From NCBI RefSeq assembly GCF_004000985.1, contig NZ_BIMH01000049.1, forward strand, positions 1-34,108: a stretch of 34,108 bases of DNA, written 5' to 3'. This stretch comes from Paenibacillus validus NBRC 15382. GTDB lineage: Bacteria > Bacillota > Bacilli > Paenibacillales > NBRC-103111. Of this stretch, positions 14,557 to 23,057 are shown one piece after another. Positions within the stretch are counted from its first letter, which is position 1. Each line of letters starts with the position of its first letter. The notes beneath the pieces were generated by a model. That model searched no databases. It had not been told where the DNA came from and worked only from the letters and a program-made list of their open reading frames with translations. Made by a program: the position numbers and the translations under genes.

Positions 14557-15447
14557 TTAAGGACGGTTCAGTTTCGTTGCATCATCCATAAACTGAATCG
14601 TCGCATGGATCGCGCCTTCCAGCTCCGGCGTCGTCGTCCGAAAGGGATGCACGGCACCGAACGTATGCGTGCCGCCTTCGATCGTGACGATCCGGTCGCG
14701 GTGCTGCGGCGCCGCCGAACGCAGCAGCTCGAACCCGGCCTTGAGACGGGGGGAGTCCTGATCACCCTGCACTTGAAGCACCGGAATGTGGAGGCCTGCC
14801 AATCTTTGGGCAATGTCGAAGCGATCGCCGTTCGCCCGCAGGTCCTCATAGAAGGACGCACGTATCGGCATTTCCTGCTTCGTTCTGACATTGGCGACGT
14901 ACGCTACGCCTTGCTCGGCAATTTGTGCTTTGAACGCGTCGTCGAACAAATCGGTTTTCCCGATGCCGTTCCAGGTGACCACCGCTTGGACCTCCGGGTG
15001 CTCGGCTGCAAAAATAATGCTTGTCCCTCCACCCTTGCTATGGCCGAGCAGTATCAGGCGCTGCAAGTCGGCATGATCGGCCAGCGGCAGCTTCCTCTCC
15101 CGCAGCGCCTGAAGCAGCGTCTCCAGATCGGCTTGCTCCCTGGAGTACGTGTTGACTGCGAATTTATCCAGCTCATCGAAATCGGTCTCGTTCACGCCAT
15201 TGCACGAGAAATTAAACGTAACGACATAGTAATTGCGTTCCGCGAACCGCGAGGCGGCGTAAGGGAAGAATCCCCAGTCCTTAAATCCTTTGAAGCCGTG
15301 GCATATCAGCAGGACCGGCTTCGGTGCCGTCTGTCCCCCTGCCGCCAGCCTGACGTCCCCGCGAATATACAGCGGCTCTCCGGTATCGAGCTGACCGGCC
15401 GGCAGCGTAAAACGTTCATGAACGATCGATTCATCCCTTTGCGTCAT
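14557..15447 (-). CDS. alpha/beta hydrolase, dienelactone-hydrolase/peptidase-S9-like
   Basis: A 296-residue hydrolase. Motifs: ICHGFKGFKDWGFFPYAA near residues 48-65 (oxyanion region), nucleophile elbow LGHSKGGG near residue 135, acid in VQGDQDSPR and His in EGGTHTFGAVHPF. These features fit cytosolic S9/DLH-type hydrolases often annotated only as alpha/beta fold proteins. The ATG at 15447 has GAGGTG eight bases upstream. It is flanked by a promoter with an extended -10 and its own terminator, so it is a single-gene unit, probably not part of the catabolic operons. Substrate unknown. Confidence 0.85.
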   Translation of the reverse strand: MTQRDESIVHERFTLPAGQLDTGEPLYIRGDVRLAAGGQTAPKPVLLICHGFKGFKDWGFFPYAASRFAERNYYVVTFNFSCNGVNETDFDELDKFAVNTYSREQADLETLLQALRERKLPLADHADLQRLILLGHSKGGGTSIIFAAEHPEVQAVVTWNGIGKTDLFDDAFKAQIAEQGVAYVANVRTKQEMPIRASFYEDLRANGDRFDIAQRLAGLHIPVLQVQGDQDSPRLKAGFELLRSAAPQHRDRIVTIEGGTHTFGAVHPFRTTTPELEGAIHATIQFMDDATKLNRP

Positions 15448-15499
15448 AGGTTAAACACCTCTTCGCTTCATTTTCGACTGTTCCCATCGGAATGTTAAA

Positions 15500-15508
15500 A
15501 TTGTAGCA
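15500..15508 (-). promoter_or_regulatory. extended -10 promoter of the alpha/beta hydrolase gene
   Basis: The minus strand reads TGCTACAAT, an extended -10 (TGn plus TACAAT), about 50 bases upstream of the hydrolase ATG. The -35 (TTTATC at 17-base spacing) is weak, as is usual with extended -10 promoters. Confidence 0.5.
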
Positions 15509-15702
15509 TAGGAACTTCACTTGATAAAGTGCAAAAGCGATATATTAGAATATTTTCTTTATATTCCCATACTCCGGGTTCGTTCATTGCGTCTCTCCCT
15601 GCTTTGGAAACAAGCGCTTCTCCGGCGATCAATAAAGCAGCGCAGCCTTGAATTTGTGCACATAGGCAAACTTGCCGTTCTCGCATATCGCATAGTTGTA
15701 CA

Positions 15703-15957
15703 AAATTTCCGCAGCTTTTCTTCGGTCCGGTAACCCAGCTTTTCGCGGAAGTTGTTGGAACATTCAACTTGGAGCGCGATGGATTGATTGTTCGAAAAGT
15801 CTATCCAACGATCCCGCCAAAAGTTGAATATATTGCTACAGACATAGCATGCGAGCTCTATGACTCTTTGTTGACGCTTACTACTTGGGCAGAACGTTAT
15901 CGCGATGTAATCGCACAGGTACGCATCGCTTACGATGAACAGGCTTCACAGGACTAG
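15703..15957 (+). pseudogene. C-terminal remnant of an HxlR-family transcriptional regulator
   Basis: From about 15769 the plus strand encodes LERDGLIVRKVYP, then IPPKVEY, then about 40 residues ending in TAG at 15955-15957. This is the wing and C-terminal helix of an HxlR winged-helix regulator (family pattern LExDGLVxRxVYPExPPKVEY). The recognition helix region upstream (15703-15768) is only vaguely similar (TKFPQL, VTQLF), and the N-terminal CxxE...GGKWK part is absent. No ribosome site precedes the TTG at 15769. The gene is therefore truncated and decayed. It stands alone between two minus-strand units on the opposite strand. Confidence 0.7.
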
Positions 15958-16094
15958 GAGGTGTGTGCATCACATTCGCGCATCAATACAGGATGAGTTT
16001 TCGACCAGGTGGTCTGGTATACGCCAGCCTTCGGCGGTTGGATCGGCTTTCCGAACGGTACGATGGTCGTCGTAAACGAATCAGGAAACAGCAA
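15958..16094. other. non-coding stretch without recognised gene
   Basis: Between the HxlR remnant and the terminator of the carboxylase operon nothing could be identified. Short ORFs are open on both strands but lack ribosome sites and recognisable motifs. Likewise 15509-15702 holds no supported gene. Confidence 0.5.
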
Positions 16095-16122
16095 AGGGGC
16101 TGTCCGTTTTGGGACAGCCCTT
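16095..16122 (-). terminator. terminator of the carboxylase operon
   Basis: Nine-bp stem GGGCTGTCC/GGACAGCCC with a 6-base loop, about 36 bases after the gamma-like subunit stop codon. On the minus strand it is followed by CCTTTGCTGTTT, a poor T-tract, so efficiency may be moderate. Confidence 0.6.
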
Positions 16123-16156
16123 CTGATTGCCAGCAAGCGATGCGTCTCTTCGGTTT

Positions 16157-16450
16157 TCAGATTTTAATGTGGATATCCCAGACGGGGGGTTCTCCCTTCA
16201 CATTCACTTCCGTTTCTAATTGGGTCGCACAATTGGGGCAAAAAAACCGGCGAAAAACCATATCCTTATCCACATATTGACGGGAATCGACATTTTGGGG
16301 ATTTGCCGTTTGAACCGATTCTTCTTTCATCACCGTGTAAAGCTTATAGTTTTTATCAACAGAACTGATATTGTGGGCGCATTTGCGACATTGGATATGC
16401 CGGTTACCCTCATTCGTTACTTGCAAATATTCGCTTAAAATCAAGGCCAT
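16157..16450 (-). CDS. acetone/acetophenone carboxylase gamma-like zinc-binding subunit
   Basis: A 97-residue protein with two CxxC pairs, CRKC (21-24) and CPNC (71-74), that likely bind zinc. The arrangement closely follows the acetone carboxylase gamma subunit: there RCECGHDF, NWKLSA and IREYFCPECGTL; here QCRKCAHN, NYKLYT and FRRFFCPNCATQL. It is shorter than AcxC (about 167 residues), lacking the N-terminal helix. The ATG at 16450 was chosen for GGAAAGGGG upstream and because it follows the HyuB stop by 22 bases; a longer ORF start lies inside HyuB. Its presence favours a carboxylase over a hydantoinase role for the HyuA/HyuB pair. Confidence 0.85.
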   Translation of the reverse strand: MALILSEYLQVTNEGNRHIQCRKCAHNISSVDKNYKLYTVMKEESVQTANPQNVDSRQYVDKDMVFRRFFCPNCATQLETEVNVKGEPPVWDIHIKI

Positions 16451-16472
16451 GTTGGATCGTCCCCTTTCCCTA

Positions 16473-18392
16473 TCAAGCCAGTCTTGCTTGGCGAATTTGT
16501 TGACGGCGCTCTTCCGTTGCCGGTTCATCCAGTTTTCCGTTTCCATCAAGCAGCACACCATACACATCATAGGCAACCTGCTGACTGACTCTGTTTTCCA
16601 GAACATCCTCGCTAACTTTGTCCGGTTCCCGGTCCAAAGGATCGCCGTAGCCCCCGCCGCCCTGGAAGCAAAAGTAGAACACATCGTTTTTTTGTTGAAC
16701 CGCATCTGTTTTAGGCTGCCAGATTTCCAGTTTCCCTTCCATCTCCGCAAAATCTTGCGGAATCAAACTTTGACTTAGCAGCTGGTGAATATTCGTATCA
16801 CGCATCATTTTAACTTGTACGGTATTCGAAGGATACCCGCCCGAAATTCCGGCGGAATTCGGAATGGCTGCACCGAATGAACTGACGGTCAGTAACATTT
16901 GTTCCGTGTCATGCGGAATCCAGCAAAGCTCCGCACCCAGGCCGCCCCGATATTTCCCCGGGCCGCCGGAGTCCGTTTTTTCCCGCCGGTACAAATAAAG
17001 AATGGGGAAGAACAGCTCATTGCTCTCCACGTTTGGACACTGTCCGCTTGGTGTGCAGAGTAAACCTCCCGTATCTACACCGTCGCCGAAACTGCGTGCT
17101 CCAAATCCGCCTGCCATGGCATCCATAATCATGGTCAAGAACGGGTTGCCGTATTGATCAAGGCCCATCGGTATAACCGTGACCCAAGATCCCGCTGTTC
17201 CGGCTACCAGTCTTTCTTTATGCTCCGGATGCCCCATCAGCAGCTTGGAAATCGTAATATTCGCACAGTTTCCGGCCAGCCAAGCTGAGCCTGTCGCCCC
17301 CATGCTAACCCCGGCAGGATGCTGCGCACTCAGGATGGTGCCCGGTTTGGCTTCCACCGTAAACACGCGCTTAATTCCGCCCACAGACCAAGGGATATCA
17401 TTGCACAAAAGCTGCAGAACCGCCTGCAGGACCGCTCCGGCCGTGCCAGAAATCAGTGTAGCGTTAATGACTCCTATTTGAGGATCGGTTTCCGAAAAAT
17501 CGAATATCAATCGGTCATTATCTTTCGTCATCGTTAGAGCAATCTTATACACACCGCGATCGCCCTTCTGCGCTACATCGTGAAAATCCACATGCCTGAA
17601 TGTGCCATCCGGTAATTCCTTTAACCGATTGCGAAGACGAAGTTCCGCATAATCCAACGACTTCTCCATAACGCTCTTCACCGTATCTGCGCCGTAGCGT
17701 TCAACCAGCTTCAGCAAACGGGATTTTACAATGTTAATGGAAGCGATATGGGCCCGCAAGTCAATGGCCAACAGCGCAGGGGCGCGTGTTTGCCGCATCC
17801 ATAAATCTTCGATATCGGACTGAATCTCCCCTTTTTTAACGATTTTGATCGGTGGCCAAGGTTGACCTTCCGCATATAAATCATTGGCGTCGATACAGAA
17901 ACTTCCCGGATTAACCCCGCCTACATCGACTTGGTGGATCGTCGAACCGGTCCAAGCGAATAATTTGCCATCCACGAAAATGGGAGCGATCATAGCCATG
18001 TCATTTTGATGGAGCGCCCCGACCCAAGGATCGTTGCAAAGGAAAATGTCTCCGTCTTCAATTCCCGGATTTTCCGAGCGGTTCTCTAAAATCCATTTGA
18101 CAACGGAATCCATAACACTGCCTAGCATGACGACACCTGTGCCAAGTACAACAATTTCACCGTAGCTGTCGGAAATCATCACGTTAAAATCGTGTGCATC
18201 GGTGGCAATCGGCGAGCCGGAAATTTTCTGGATCGTTTTTTCCTGTTCATCGGCGATTTGCCACAGTTTATGAAAAACAACCTGGTAGGTAATCGGATCA
18301 ACCTCATGGGCGCTTTGTTTTTCATAAATCGGGGTTTTCGCAGAAATTTTCAAGTCAGATGCTTTTTTGAAATCCATGGTGAATTTTGACAT
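16473..18392 (-). CDS. hydantoinase B/oxoprolinase-family carboxylase subunit
   Basis: A 639-residue HyuB-family protein, the partner of the ATP-binding HyuA subunit. Signature blocks: EVDPITYQVVFHKLWQIADE, SPIATDAHDFNVMISD, GDIFLCNDPWVGALHQNDM, GGVNPGSFCIDA, and the C-terminal SGGPGKYRGGLG and FCFQGGGGYGDPLDR. In acetone and acetophenone carboxylases this subunit catalyses carboxylation of the enol form, using carboxyphosphate made by HyuA; in hydantoinases and oxoprolinases it opens lactams. ATG 18392 has AAGGAGGG upstream; a further upstream in-frame ATG overlaps the HyuA gene. The product would act on a ketone or a lactam made by the SDR and aldehyde dehydrogenase of the same operon. Confidence 0.9.
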   Translation of the reverse strand: MSKFTMDFKKASDLKISAKTPIYEKQSAHEVDPITYQVVFHKLWQIADEQEKTIQKISGSPIATDAHDFNVMISDSYGEIVVLGTGVVMLGSVMDSVVKWILENRSENPGIEDGDIFLCNDPWVGALHQNDMAMIAPIFVDGKLFAWTGSTIHQVDVGGVNPGSFCIDANDLYAEGQPWPPIKIVKKGEIQSDIEDLWMRQTRAPALLAIDLRAHIASINIVKSRLLKLVERYGADTVKSVMEKSLDYAELRLRNRLKELPDGTFRHVDFHDVAQKGDRGVYKIALTMTKDNDRLIFDFSETDPQIGVINATLISGTAGAVLQAVLQLLCNDIPWSVGGIKRVFTVEAKPGTILSAQHPAGVSMGATGSAWLAGNCANITISKLLMGHPEHKERLVAGTAGSWVTVIPMGLDQYGNPFLTMIMDAMAGGFGARSFGDGVDTGGLLCTPSGQCPNVESNELFFPILYLYRREKTDSGGPGKYRGGLGAELCWIPHDTEQMLLTVSSFGAAIPNSAGISGGYPSNTVQVKMMRDTNIHQLLSQSLIPQDFAEMEGKLEIWQPKTDAVQQKNDVFYFCFQGGGGYGDPLDREPDKVSEDVLENRVSQQVAYDVYGVLLDGNGKLDEPATEERRQQIRQARLA

Positions 18393-18429
18393 TGCATACC
18401 CTCCTTGCCGTTCTGTTATTTGAACAACT

Positions 18430-20535
18430 TCATTCAACCGAATTATGAATAATGAGGCTGCCTAACGAATCGACTTGAACAGTTTGGCCTGGATAGACGG
18501 GAATGGTCGTAGTAGGAAGTTCGATTACAGACGGACCTGCAATCAAATCCTTATAACTTGCAAGGTTACCGCGATATATGGTTGTATCCCTGTATCCGCC
18601 TAATTCCTTCCAGTAAACAGAACGGTTGGTTATTACGAGCTGCTGCTCAGCCTCATTCGCTGTTTTAGCTTCAAGCGACGGCTTCGGAAGTTTTCCATAG
18701 GCATTAACCCGGTAACTCACGAGTTCAATGCCGCCCTCTTTAAAGGCAGAGCCTTTTCCATACAAGGTCTCGTAACGGGATTCAAATTCTACAACCACTT
18801 GCGACAATGCTTGCTCATGAATGGCGCCGCTTGGAAACGGCACATCCACTTGATGAACTTGCCCCTTATAACGCATTTCCACCCAGCGGTCTAAACGGAT
18901 ATGTTCGTTCTTAACATTCTCTTCCAACAATTGGGTTATCGCCTTATCCTCCAAATAGAGGAAATTATCTTGGACTTGTTTAACGTTCCAAGGTGCTACG
19001 GCCGGGTCGGATATTTCATAGACGTGTGAAATGTCGGAGCTGGATATACCGAAAGCGGAATATACGGCGGCGGTTTCACCCAAAGGCACGATCATTTCTT
19101 TTACGCCAAGATCCCGGCCGTATGCCGTGCCATGCGTAGGTCCCGCTCCGCCATAGAGATAAATGATGAAATCCCTTGGGTCGTATCCGCGTTCAATTGA
19201 CATTTTTCGAATGAGATCCGCCATATGGGAATTCGCGATTTCTACAATACCGGCAGCTGCGTCCTCTACGGACAGGCCAAGCGGTATCGCAATTTTTTCC
19301 CTTATGGCCTCAACGGCTTTATCTTTGTACAGCTTTACTTTTCCATCCAGGAAATAGTCAGGATCAATGAATCCCAGGACAACATCCGCATCCGTAACGG
19401 TAGGCTCCGTTCCGCCTTTGCCATAGCAAACCGGACCTGGTCTAGCCCCCGCGCTATCCGGACCAACAAGCAATGTTGACCCGTCATCTACCTTAGCAAT
19501 ACTGCCTCCGCCCGCACCAATGGAAACAATGTCGATCATAGGCAAAGAAAGCGTATATTGATTCATCTCGGTCGTTGACGAAATGACCGGCTCCCCGTTC
19601 ACGACCAGCCCTACGTCAAAGGTCGTGCCGCCTACATCCGTACAAATCACGTTGGCATGGCCATATTTATTGCCGAGAAACTTGGCGCCCATTACACCGC
19701 CAGCGGGGCCGGACATCAAAGTCGTAACGGACAACCGCTCAGCTTCATTTGCCGGCATTAAACCGCCGATGGACTGCATAATTAGAAGCTGGGTTTTTAA
19801 ACCTTTGGAGCTTAACCCTTCATAAAGCTTATTCACGTATCCGGACAACAAGGGTGACGTATAACTGTTAATAACGGTCGTTGCGCTCCGTTCATATTCG
19901 CCAATTTTAGGTACAATTTCACTGGATAAGGAAACCGTCATTTCCGGAGCCAGTTCTTTAACAAGCTTCTTTAATATTTGTTCATGCTCGGGGTTTTTAA
20001 AGGACCAGAGAAGGGATATTGCAATCGCTTTCACATCTTGATCTAAAAGACGCTGTATAGCTTTACGGGAATGTTCGAGATCAAGCGGCGCTATCACGTT
20101 TCCCTTGTAATCAACGCGCTCGTAAACTTCTTCTATTAACTGCTTGGGAACAATGGCCTCAGGCTTGCTTGTTTTGGATAATTGAAGCTGATGAACCGGC
20201 ATGCCTGCCGTTCTGCCCATAATTCTCATCATATGTAAAACGTCTTTATGCCCGACTGTGGTTAGAAATCCGACCTTGACCCCTCTTCTTTCCACCATAG
20301 CGTTCGTCGTTACCGTTGTACCATGGATGAACTGTATCGTACGAGGCAGCAATTGCTCCAGCGTCAATCCGATTTTTTCTGCCGTGACCCGAACGGATTC
20401 GAGAACCCCCTCCGAAAAATCCGGCGGGGTCGAATGACTTTTACCGACGGTAACCTGCCCCTTACTATTCACGATGACACAGTCGGTAAACGTCCCCCCC
20501 GTATCCACTGCAACAATATACTCTTCCACTTCCAT
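18430..20535 (-). CDS. hydantoinase A/oxoprolinase-family ATP-binding carboxylase subunit
   Basis: A 701-residue HyuA-family subunit with an actin/hexokinase-like ATPase fold. The N-terminal phosphate loop is VAVDTGGTFTDCVIV, followed by IQFIHGTTVTTNAMVERRG, then DVGGTTFDVGLV and SIGAGGGSIAKVDDG, all conserved in N-methylhydantoinase, 5-oxoprolinase and acetone carboxylase subunits. LYGGAGPTHGTAYGRDLG is the C-terminal signature. The ATG at 20535 was chosen for AAAGGAG seven bases upstream; a longer start lies 14 codons before. It is 57 bases downstream of the aldehyde dehydrogenase and 37 bases upstream of HyuB. It should phosphorylate bicarbonate or the substrate using ATP. Confidence 0.92.
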   Translation of the reverse strand: MEVEEYIVAVDTGGTFTDCVIVNSKGQVTVGKSHSTPPDFSEGVLESVRVTAEKIGLTLEQLLPRTIQFIHGTTVTTNAMVERRGVKVGFLTTVGHKDVLHMMRIMGRTAGMPVHQLQLSKTSKPEAIVPKQLIEEVYERVDYKGNVIAPLDLEHSRKAIQRLLDQDVKAIAISLLWSFKNPEHEQILKKLVKELAPEMTVSLSSEIVPKIGEYERSATTVINSYTSPLLSGYVNKLYEGLSSKGLKTQLLIMQSIGGLMPANEAERLSVTTLMSGPAGGVMGAKFLGNKYGHANVICTDVGGTTFDVGLVVNGEPVISSTTEMNQYTLSLPMIDIVSIGAGGGSIAKVDDGSTLLVGPDSAGARPGPVCYGKGGTEPTVTDADVVLGFIDPDYFLDGKVKLYKDKAVEAIREKIAIPLGLSVEDAAAGIVEIANSHMADLIRKMSIERGYDPRDFIIYLYGGAGPTHGTAYGRDLGVKEMIVPLGETAAVYSAFGISSSDISHVYEISDPAVAPWNVKQVQDNFLYLEDKAITQLLEENVKNEHIRLDRWVEMRYKGQVHQVDVPFPSGAIHEQALSQVVVEFESRYETLYGKGSAFKEGGIELVSYRVNAYGKLPKPSLEAKTANEAEQQLVITNRSVYWKELGGYRDTTIYRGNLASYKDLIAGPSVIELPTTTIPVYPGQTVQVDSLGSLIIHNSVE

Positions 20536-20592
20536 TTTCATTCTCCTTTCTAAATTTGAATGAATATGATTAAGCATGCAGCATGAAGCACA

Positions 20593-22122
20593 TTATTCCA
20601 TCACAATATTAACCGTTTTCACCTGAGTATAGCTCAATATTTCATCCAGGCCTTCCTCGGAACCGATACTGCTGTTTTTGTAACCTTGATACGGAACCCC
20701 CAGGTAATGGGAGGAACTACCGTTTATCCAGAGGAAACCGGATTCTATGTTCTCCGCCATGCGGAGCGCGGTTTGAATATCGTGGGTCCATATCGAACCG
20801 GTTAATCCATAAGGGACACTGTTGATTTGTCGAACTGCATCTTCGACATTATTCCACTTGATCACCGAGAGGACGGGGCCGAATATTTCTTCATTGAAGA
20901 TGCTCATCTTTTCATTTACATCTTCAAATACGGTAGGCAAAATAAACAGGCCTTTATCAAAGGTATCTCCCTCGGCTCTTTTCCCCCCGATGAGAAGACG
21001 GGCTCCTTGTTGATGTCCAGCATCAATATAAGAAACAACCTTATCGTACTGATTCCGGGAAACCAAACATCCCATTTCGGTTTCAGGATCCAGCGGATTT
21101 CCGATTTTAATTTGCTCTACATAATGCTTCAACTTGGGTAAAAATTGGTCGTATATATCCTCATGCACGAATAGCCTTGATGTCGATCCGCAGGATTGCC
21201 CTTGACACCATGTAAAATTCATGCCCTTTACCGCCGCTTTAGCCGCACTTTCCAAATCAACGTCCGGGAATACAATCATTGCATTTTTACCGCCCAACTC
21301 GAGCGATATATGCTTGATTCCAACTTCTGCAGATGATTTGAGAATGGTTTTTCCAGTTTCAACGCTGCCGATCAACCCGATTCTTTTAATATCCGGGTGA
21401 CGTACAATGGCGTCGCCCGTCGTCCGGCCATCACCACTAACAATATTTACGGTACCCGGAGGCAAAATTTGCTGACATAATTCCCCAAAAAGCAAGGATG
21501 AAAGCGGGCATTGATCCGGAGCTTTAAGCACGACCGTATTTCCTGCAATTAAAGGACCTACGATTTTAGTGGCCGTGAACATAATCGGATGGTTGTATGG
21601 AATGATCCTTCCAATCACGCCATACGGCTCCCTGCGCGTCAAATGCCAATTTTGGCTGGAGGGGAACGTGTCCCCTTTCATCTCGCTTGCCAATCCGCTC
21701 ATGTATTCCATCATGGAGGCGGAAGCAAATACATCACCGCGCATAGCCGTAACCGGATTTCCGCTATCTACCGAGTCAAGCACTGCAAACTCATCGGCTC
21801 TCTTCTGGAATTCATCGGCAAGTTTACGGATCAGCCTGCCACGTTCGATCGGCGGTACATGCTTCCAGGTTTCGAACGCCTGTTTTGCAGCTTTAACCGC
21901 ATGTTCAACGTCGTTTTGTTGGGCGAACGGGACTTTCGCCAAGGCTTCCCCATTTGCAGGATTAACCGTTTCATAGGTTTCGCCGTTTTGCGCCTTAACC
22001 AGTTGCCCTCCGATCAGCATATTCCAATCTTTATCCAGCATCGATCTCTTGAGCTTCTCCCAATCCTCTAAAGATTTATTTGTCTCAATCAACGGTCCCT
22101 GCTCCTCTCGTAAAACGCTCAT
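20593..22122 (-). CDS. NAD(P)+-dependent aldehyde dehydrogenase
   Basis: A 509-residue aldehyde dehydrogenase superfamily enzyme. Key residues are intact: the general base Glu275 in LELGGKN and the nucleophile Cys311 in QGQSCGSTSR. NHPIMFTATKIVGPLIAGNTVVLKAPDQCP is represented around residues 177-206, and the cofactor loop GLIGSVETGK around 249-258. IFNEEIFGPVLSV is the C-terminal signature. The start ATG at 22122 directly follows the SDR stop (TAAATG) with no ribosome site of its own, which implies translational reinitiation; an internal start about 28 codons later is possible. Oxidation of an aldehyde derived from the SDR product is likely. Confidence 0.9.
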   Translation of the reverse strand: MSVLREEQGPLIETNKSLEDWEKLKRSMLDKDWNMLIGGQLVKAQNGETYETVNPANGEALAKVPFAQQNDVEHAVKAAKQAFETWKHVPPIERGRLIRKLADEFQKRADEFAVLDSVDSGNPVTAMRGDVFASASMMEYMSGLASEMKGDTFPSSQNWHLTRREPYGVIGRIIPYNHPIMFTATKIVGPLIAGNTVVLKAPDQCPLSSLLFGELCQQILPPGTVNIVSGDGRTTGDAIVRHPDIKRIGLIGSVETGKTILKSSAEVGIKHISLELGGKNAMIVFPDVDLESAAKAAVKGMNFTWCQGQSCGSTSRLFVHEDIYDQFLPKLKHYVEQIKIGNPLDPETEMGCLVSRNQYDKVVSYIDAGHQQGARLLIGGKRAEGDTFDKGLFILPTVFEDVNEKMSIFNEEIFGPVLSVIKWNNVEDAVRQINSVPYGLTGSIWTHDIQTALRMAENIESGFLWINGSSSHYLGVPYQGYKNSSIGSEEGLDEILSYTQVKTVNIVME

Positions 22123-22881
22123 TTAAATACGAATATTCATACCGCCATCGATGTTGAAAACTTGACCCGTAATAAACGAGGAATCGTCCGAGCTCAAGAA
22201 TACAACGGTTCCCGCCAGATCGTCCGGTACTTGCAATCGTTTCAACGATTGCATGTTTAACATGCGCTGTTTTTGGTCGTCATTCACCGTTTCGCGCGGA
22301 ATTTCCGTATAGGTAGGTCCCGGTGTAATGGAATTTACCGTAATGTTGTACTCGCCAACTTCTCTGGCCAAAGATCCGCTGAATCCCAATACGCCTGCCT
22401 TCGATGCAACATAATGGATATAATCCGTCCGTCCCAGATAGACCGCAGCTGAGGAAATATTAATGATCCTTCCGCTATTTTGTTTTTTCATCACCGGCAC
22501 AACAGCTTTGGAGCATAAAAAGACGCCTTTTAAATTTACATTCATCATGGCATCCCATTCTCCCCCGGTAATTTCCTCCATTTTTTTCATTTTTATCGTT
22601 GAAAAAATCGCCGCATTATTGACTAAAATATCTATCTTTCCATAGGTCTCCACCGTTTCGTTGGCCATATCAAGCGTGCTTTGTTCATTGGAGACATCCA
22701 CAAAAACCGCTTTGGCTTCCAGACCGCCGCGTTTAATCTCTTCTTCAACATGACTTGCATTTACTTTATTAATGTCGGCGACAATAACTTTAGCTCCTTC
22801 TTGTGCCAAGCGCATGGAAAATGCTCTCCCGATGCCTTGCCCTCCACCCGTGACAATCGCAACTTTTCCTTTAAGCTTCAA
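22123..22881 (-). CDS. SDR family oxidoreductase, 3-oxoacyl reductase-like
   Basis: A classical 252-residue SDR. Motifs: TGGGQGIG (residues 11-18), acidic VADIN after strand 2 (NAD preference), LVNNAA, catalytic Ser143 or Ser144, Tyr157 and Lys161 (YVASK), and the C-terminal FITGQVFNIDGG. It starts at TTG 22881 with GGGAGG nine bases upstream. It is the first gene of the carboxylase operon, expressed from a promoter with the AAGTTT direct repeat. In ethylbenzene degraders a related SDR oxidises 1-phenylethanol to acetophenone ahead of a carboxylase of the same kind found here, so oxidising a secondary alcohol to a ketone is an attractive but unproven role. Confidence 0.92.
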   Translation of the reverse strand: MKLKGKVAIVTGGGQGIGRAFSMRLAQEGAKVIVADINKVNASHVEEEIKRGGLEAKAVFVDVSNEQSTLDMANETVETYGKIDILVNNAAIFSTIKMKKMEEITGGEWDAMMNVNLKGVFLCSKAVVPVMKKQNSGRIINISSAAVYLGRTDYIHYVASKAGVLGFSGSLAREVGEYNITVNSITPGPTYTEIPRETVNDDQKQRMLNMQSLKRLQVPDDLAGTVVFLSSDDSSFITGQVFNIDGGMNIRI

Positions 22882-22921
22882 ATGACATAACCTCCCAGTT
22901 TAAAAACGTTTTCATGATTCA

Positions 22922-22950
22922 ATTGTAGTAGCAGATGAAAATATTGTCAA
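22922..22950 (-). promoter_or_regulatory. sigma-A promoter of SDR-ALDH-carboxylase operon
   Basis: Minus strand TTGACA (22945-22950), 17 bases, TACAAT (22922-22927), about 40 bases upstream of the TTG start of the SDR gene. Same layout as the promoters at 26003-26031 and 32495-32523. Confidence 0.8.
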
Positions 22951-22952
22951 CA

Positions 22953-22968
22953 AAACTTACTTAAACTT
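22953..22968 (-). promoter_or_regulatory. AAGTTT direct-repeat box, copy 1
   Basis: Minus strand AAGTTTAAGTAAGTTT: two AAGTTT hexamers with a 10-bp period, ending 2 bp upstream of the -35 element. This position suits an activator. The remainder of this gap up to 23057 is very AT-rich without other recognisable sites. Confidence 0.65.
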
Positions 22969-23057
22969 ATATATTTATTTTAATAATTTAAATTTTATAA
23001 CAAGTTTGATAAGATTTATTTAATTTTTTAACATACTCTTATTTCATTTTCAACCAT

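Noticed and set aside
15629..15763. Minus-strand ORF of 44 codons with protein-like composition (LYNYAICENGKFAYVHKF)
   Set aside because: No ribosome site, a stop codon directly before the ATG, overlap with the HxlR remnant, and no family recognised. It may be a gene fragment but cannot be supported as a gene.
16009..16158. Plus-strand open stretch ending near 16158 with residues such as WYTPAFGGWIGFPNGTMVVV
   Set aside because: It has no start with a ribosome site, crosses the terminator hairpin, and could not be assigned. The opposite strand is equally open.
16473..20535. HyuA/HyuB as 5-oxoprolinase or hydantoinase
   Set aside because: Not excluded, but the zinc-binding acetone-carboxylase gamma-like subunit in the same operon makes a carboxylase more likely.
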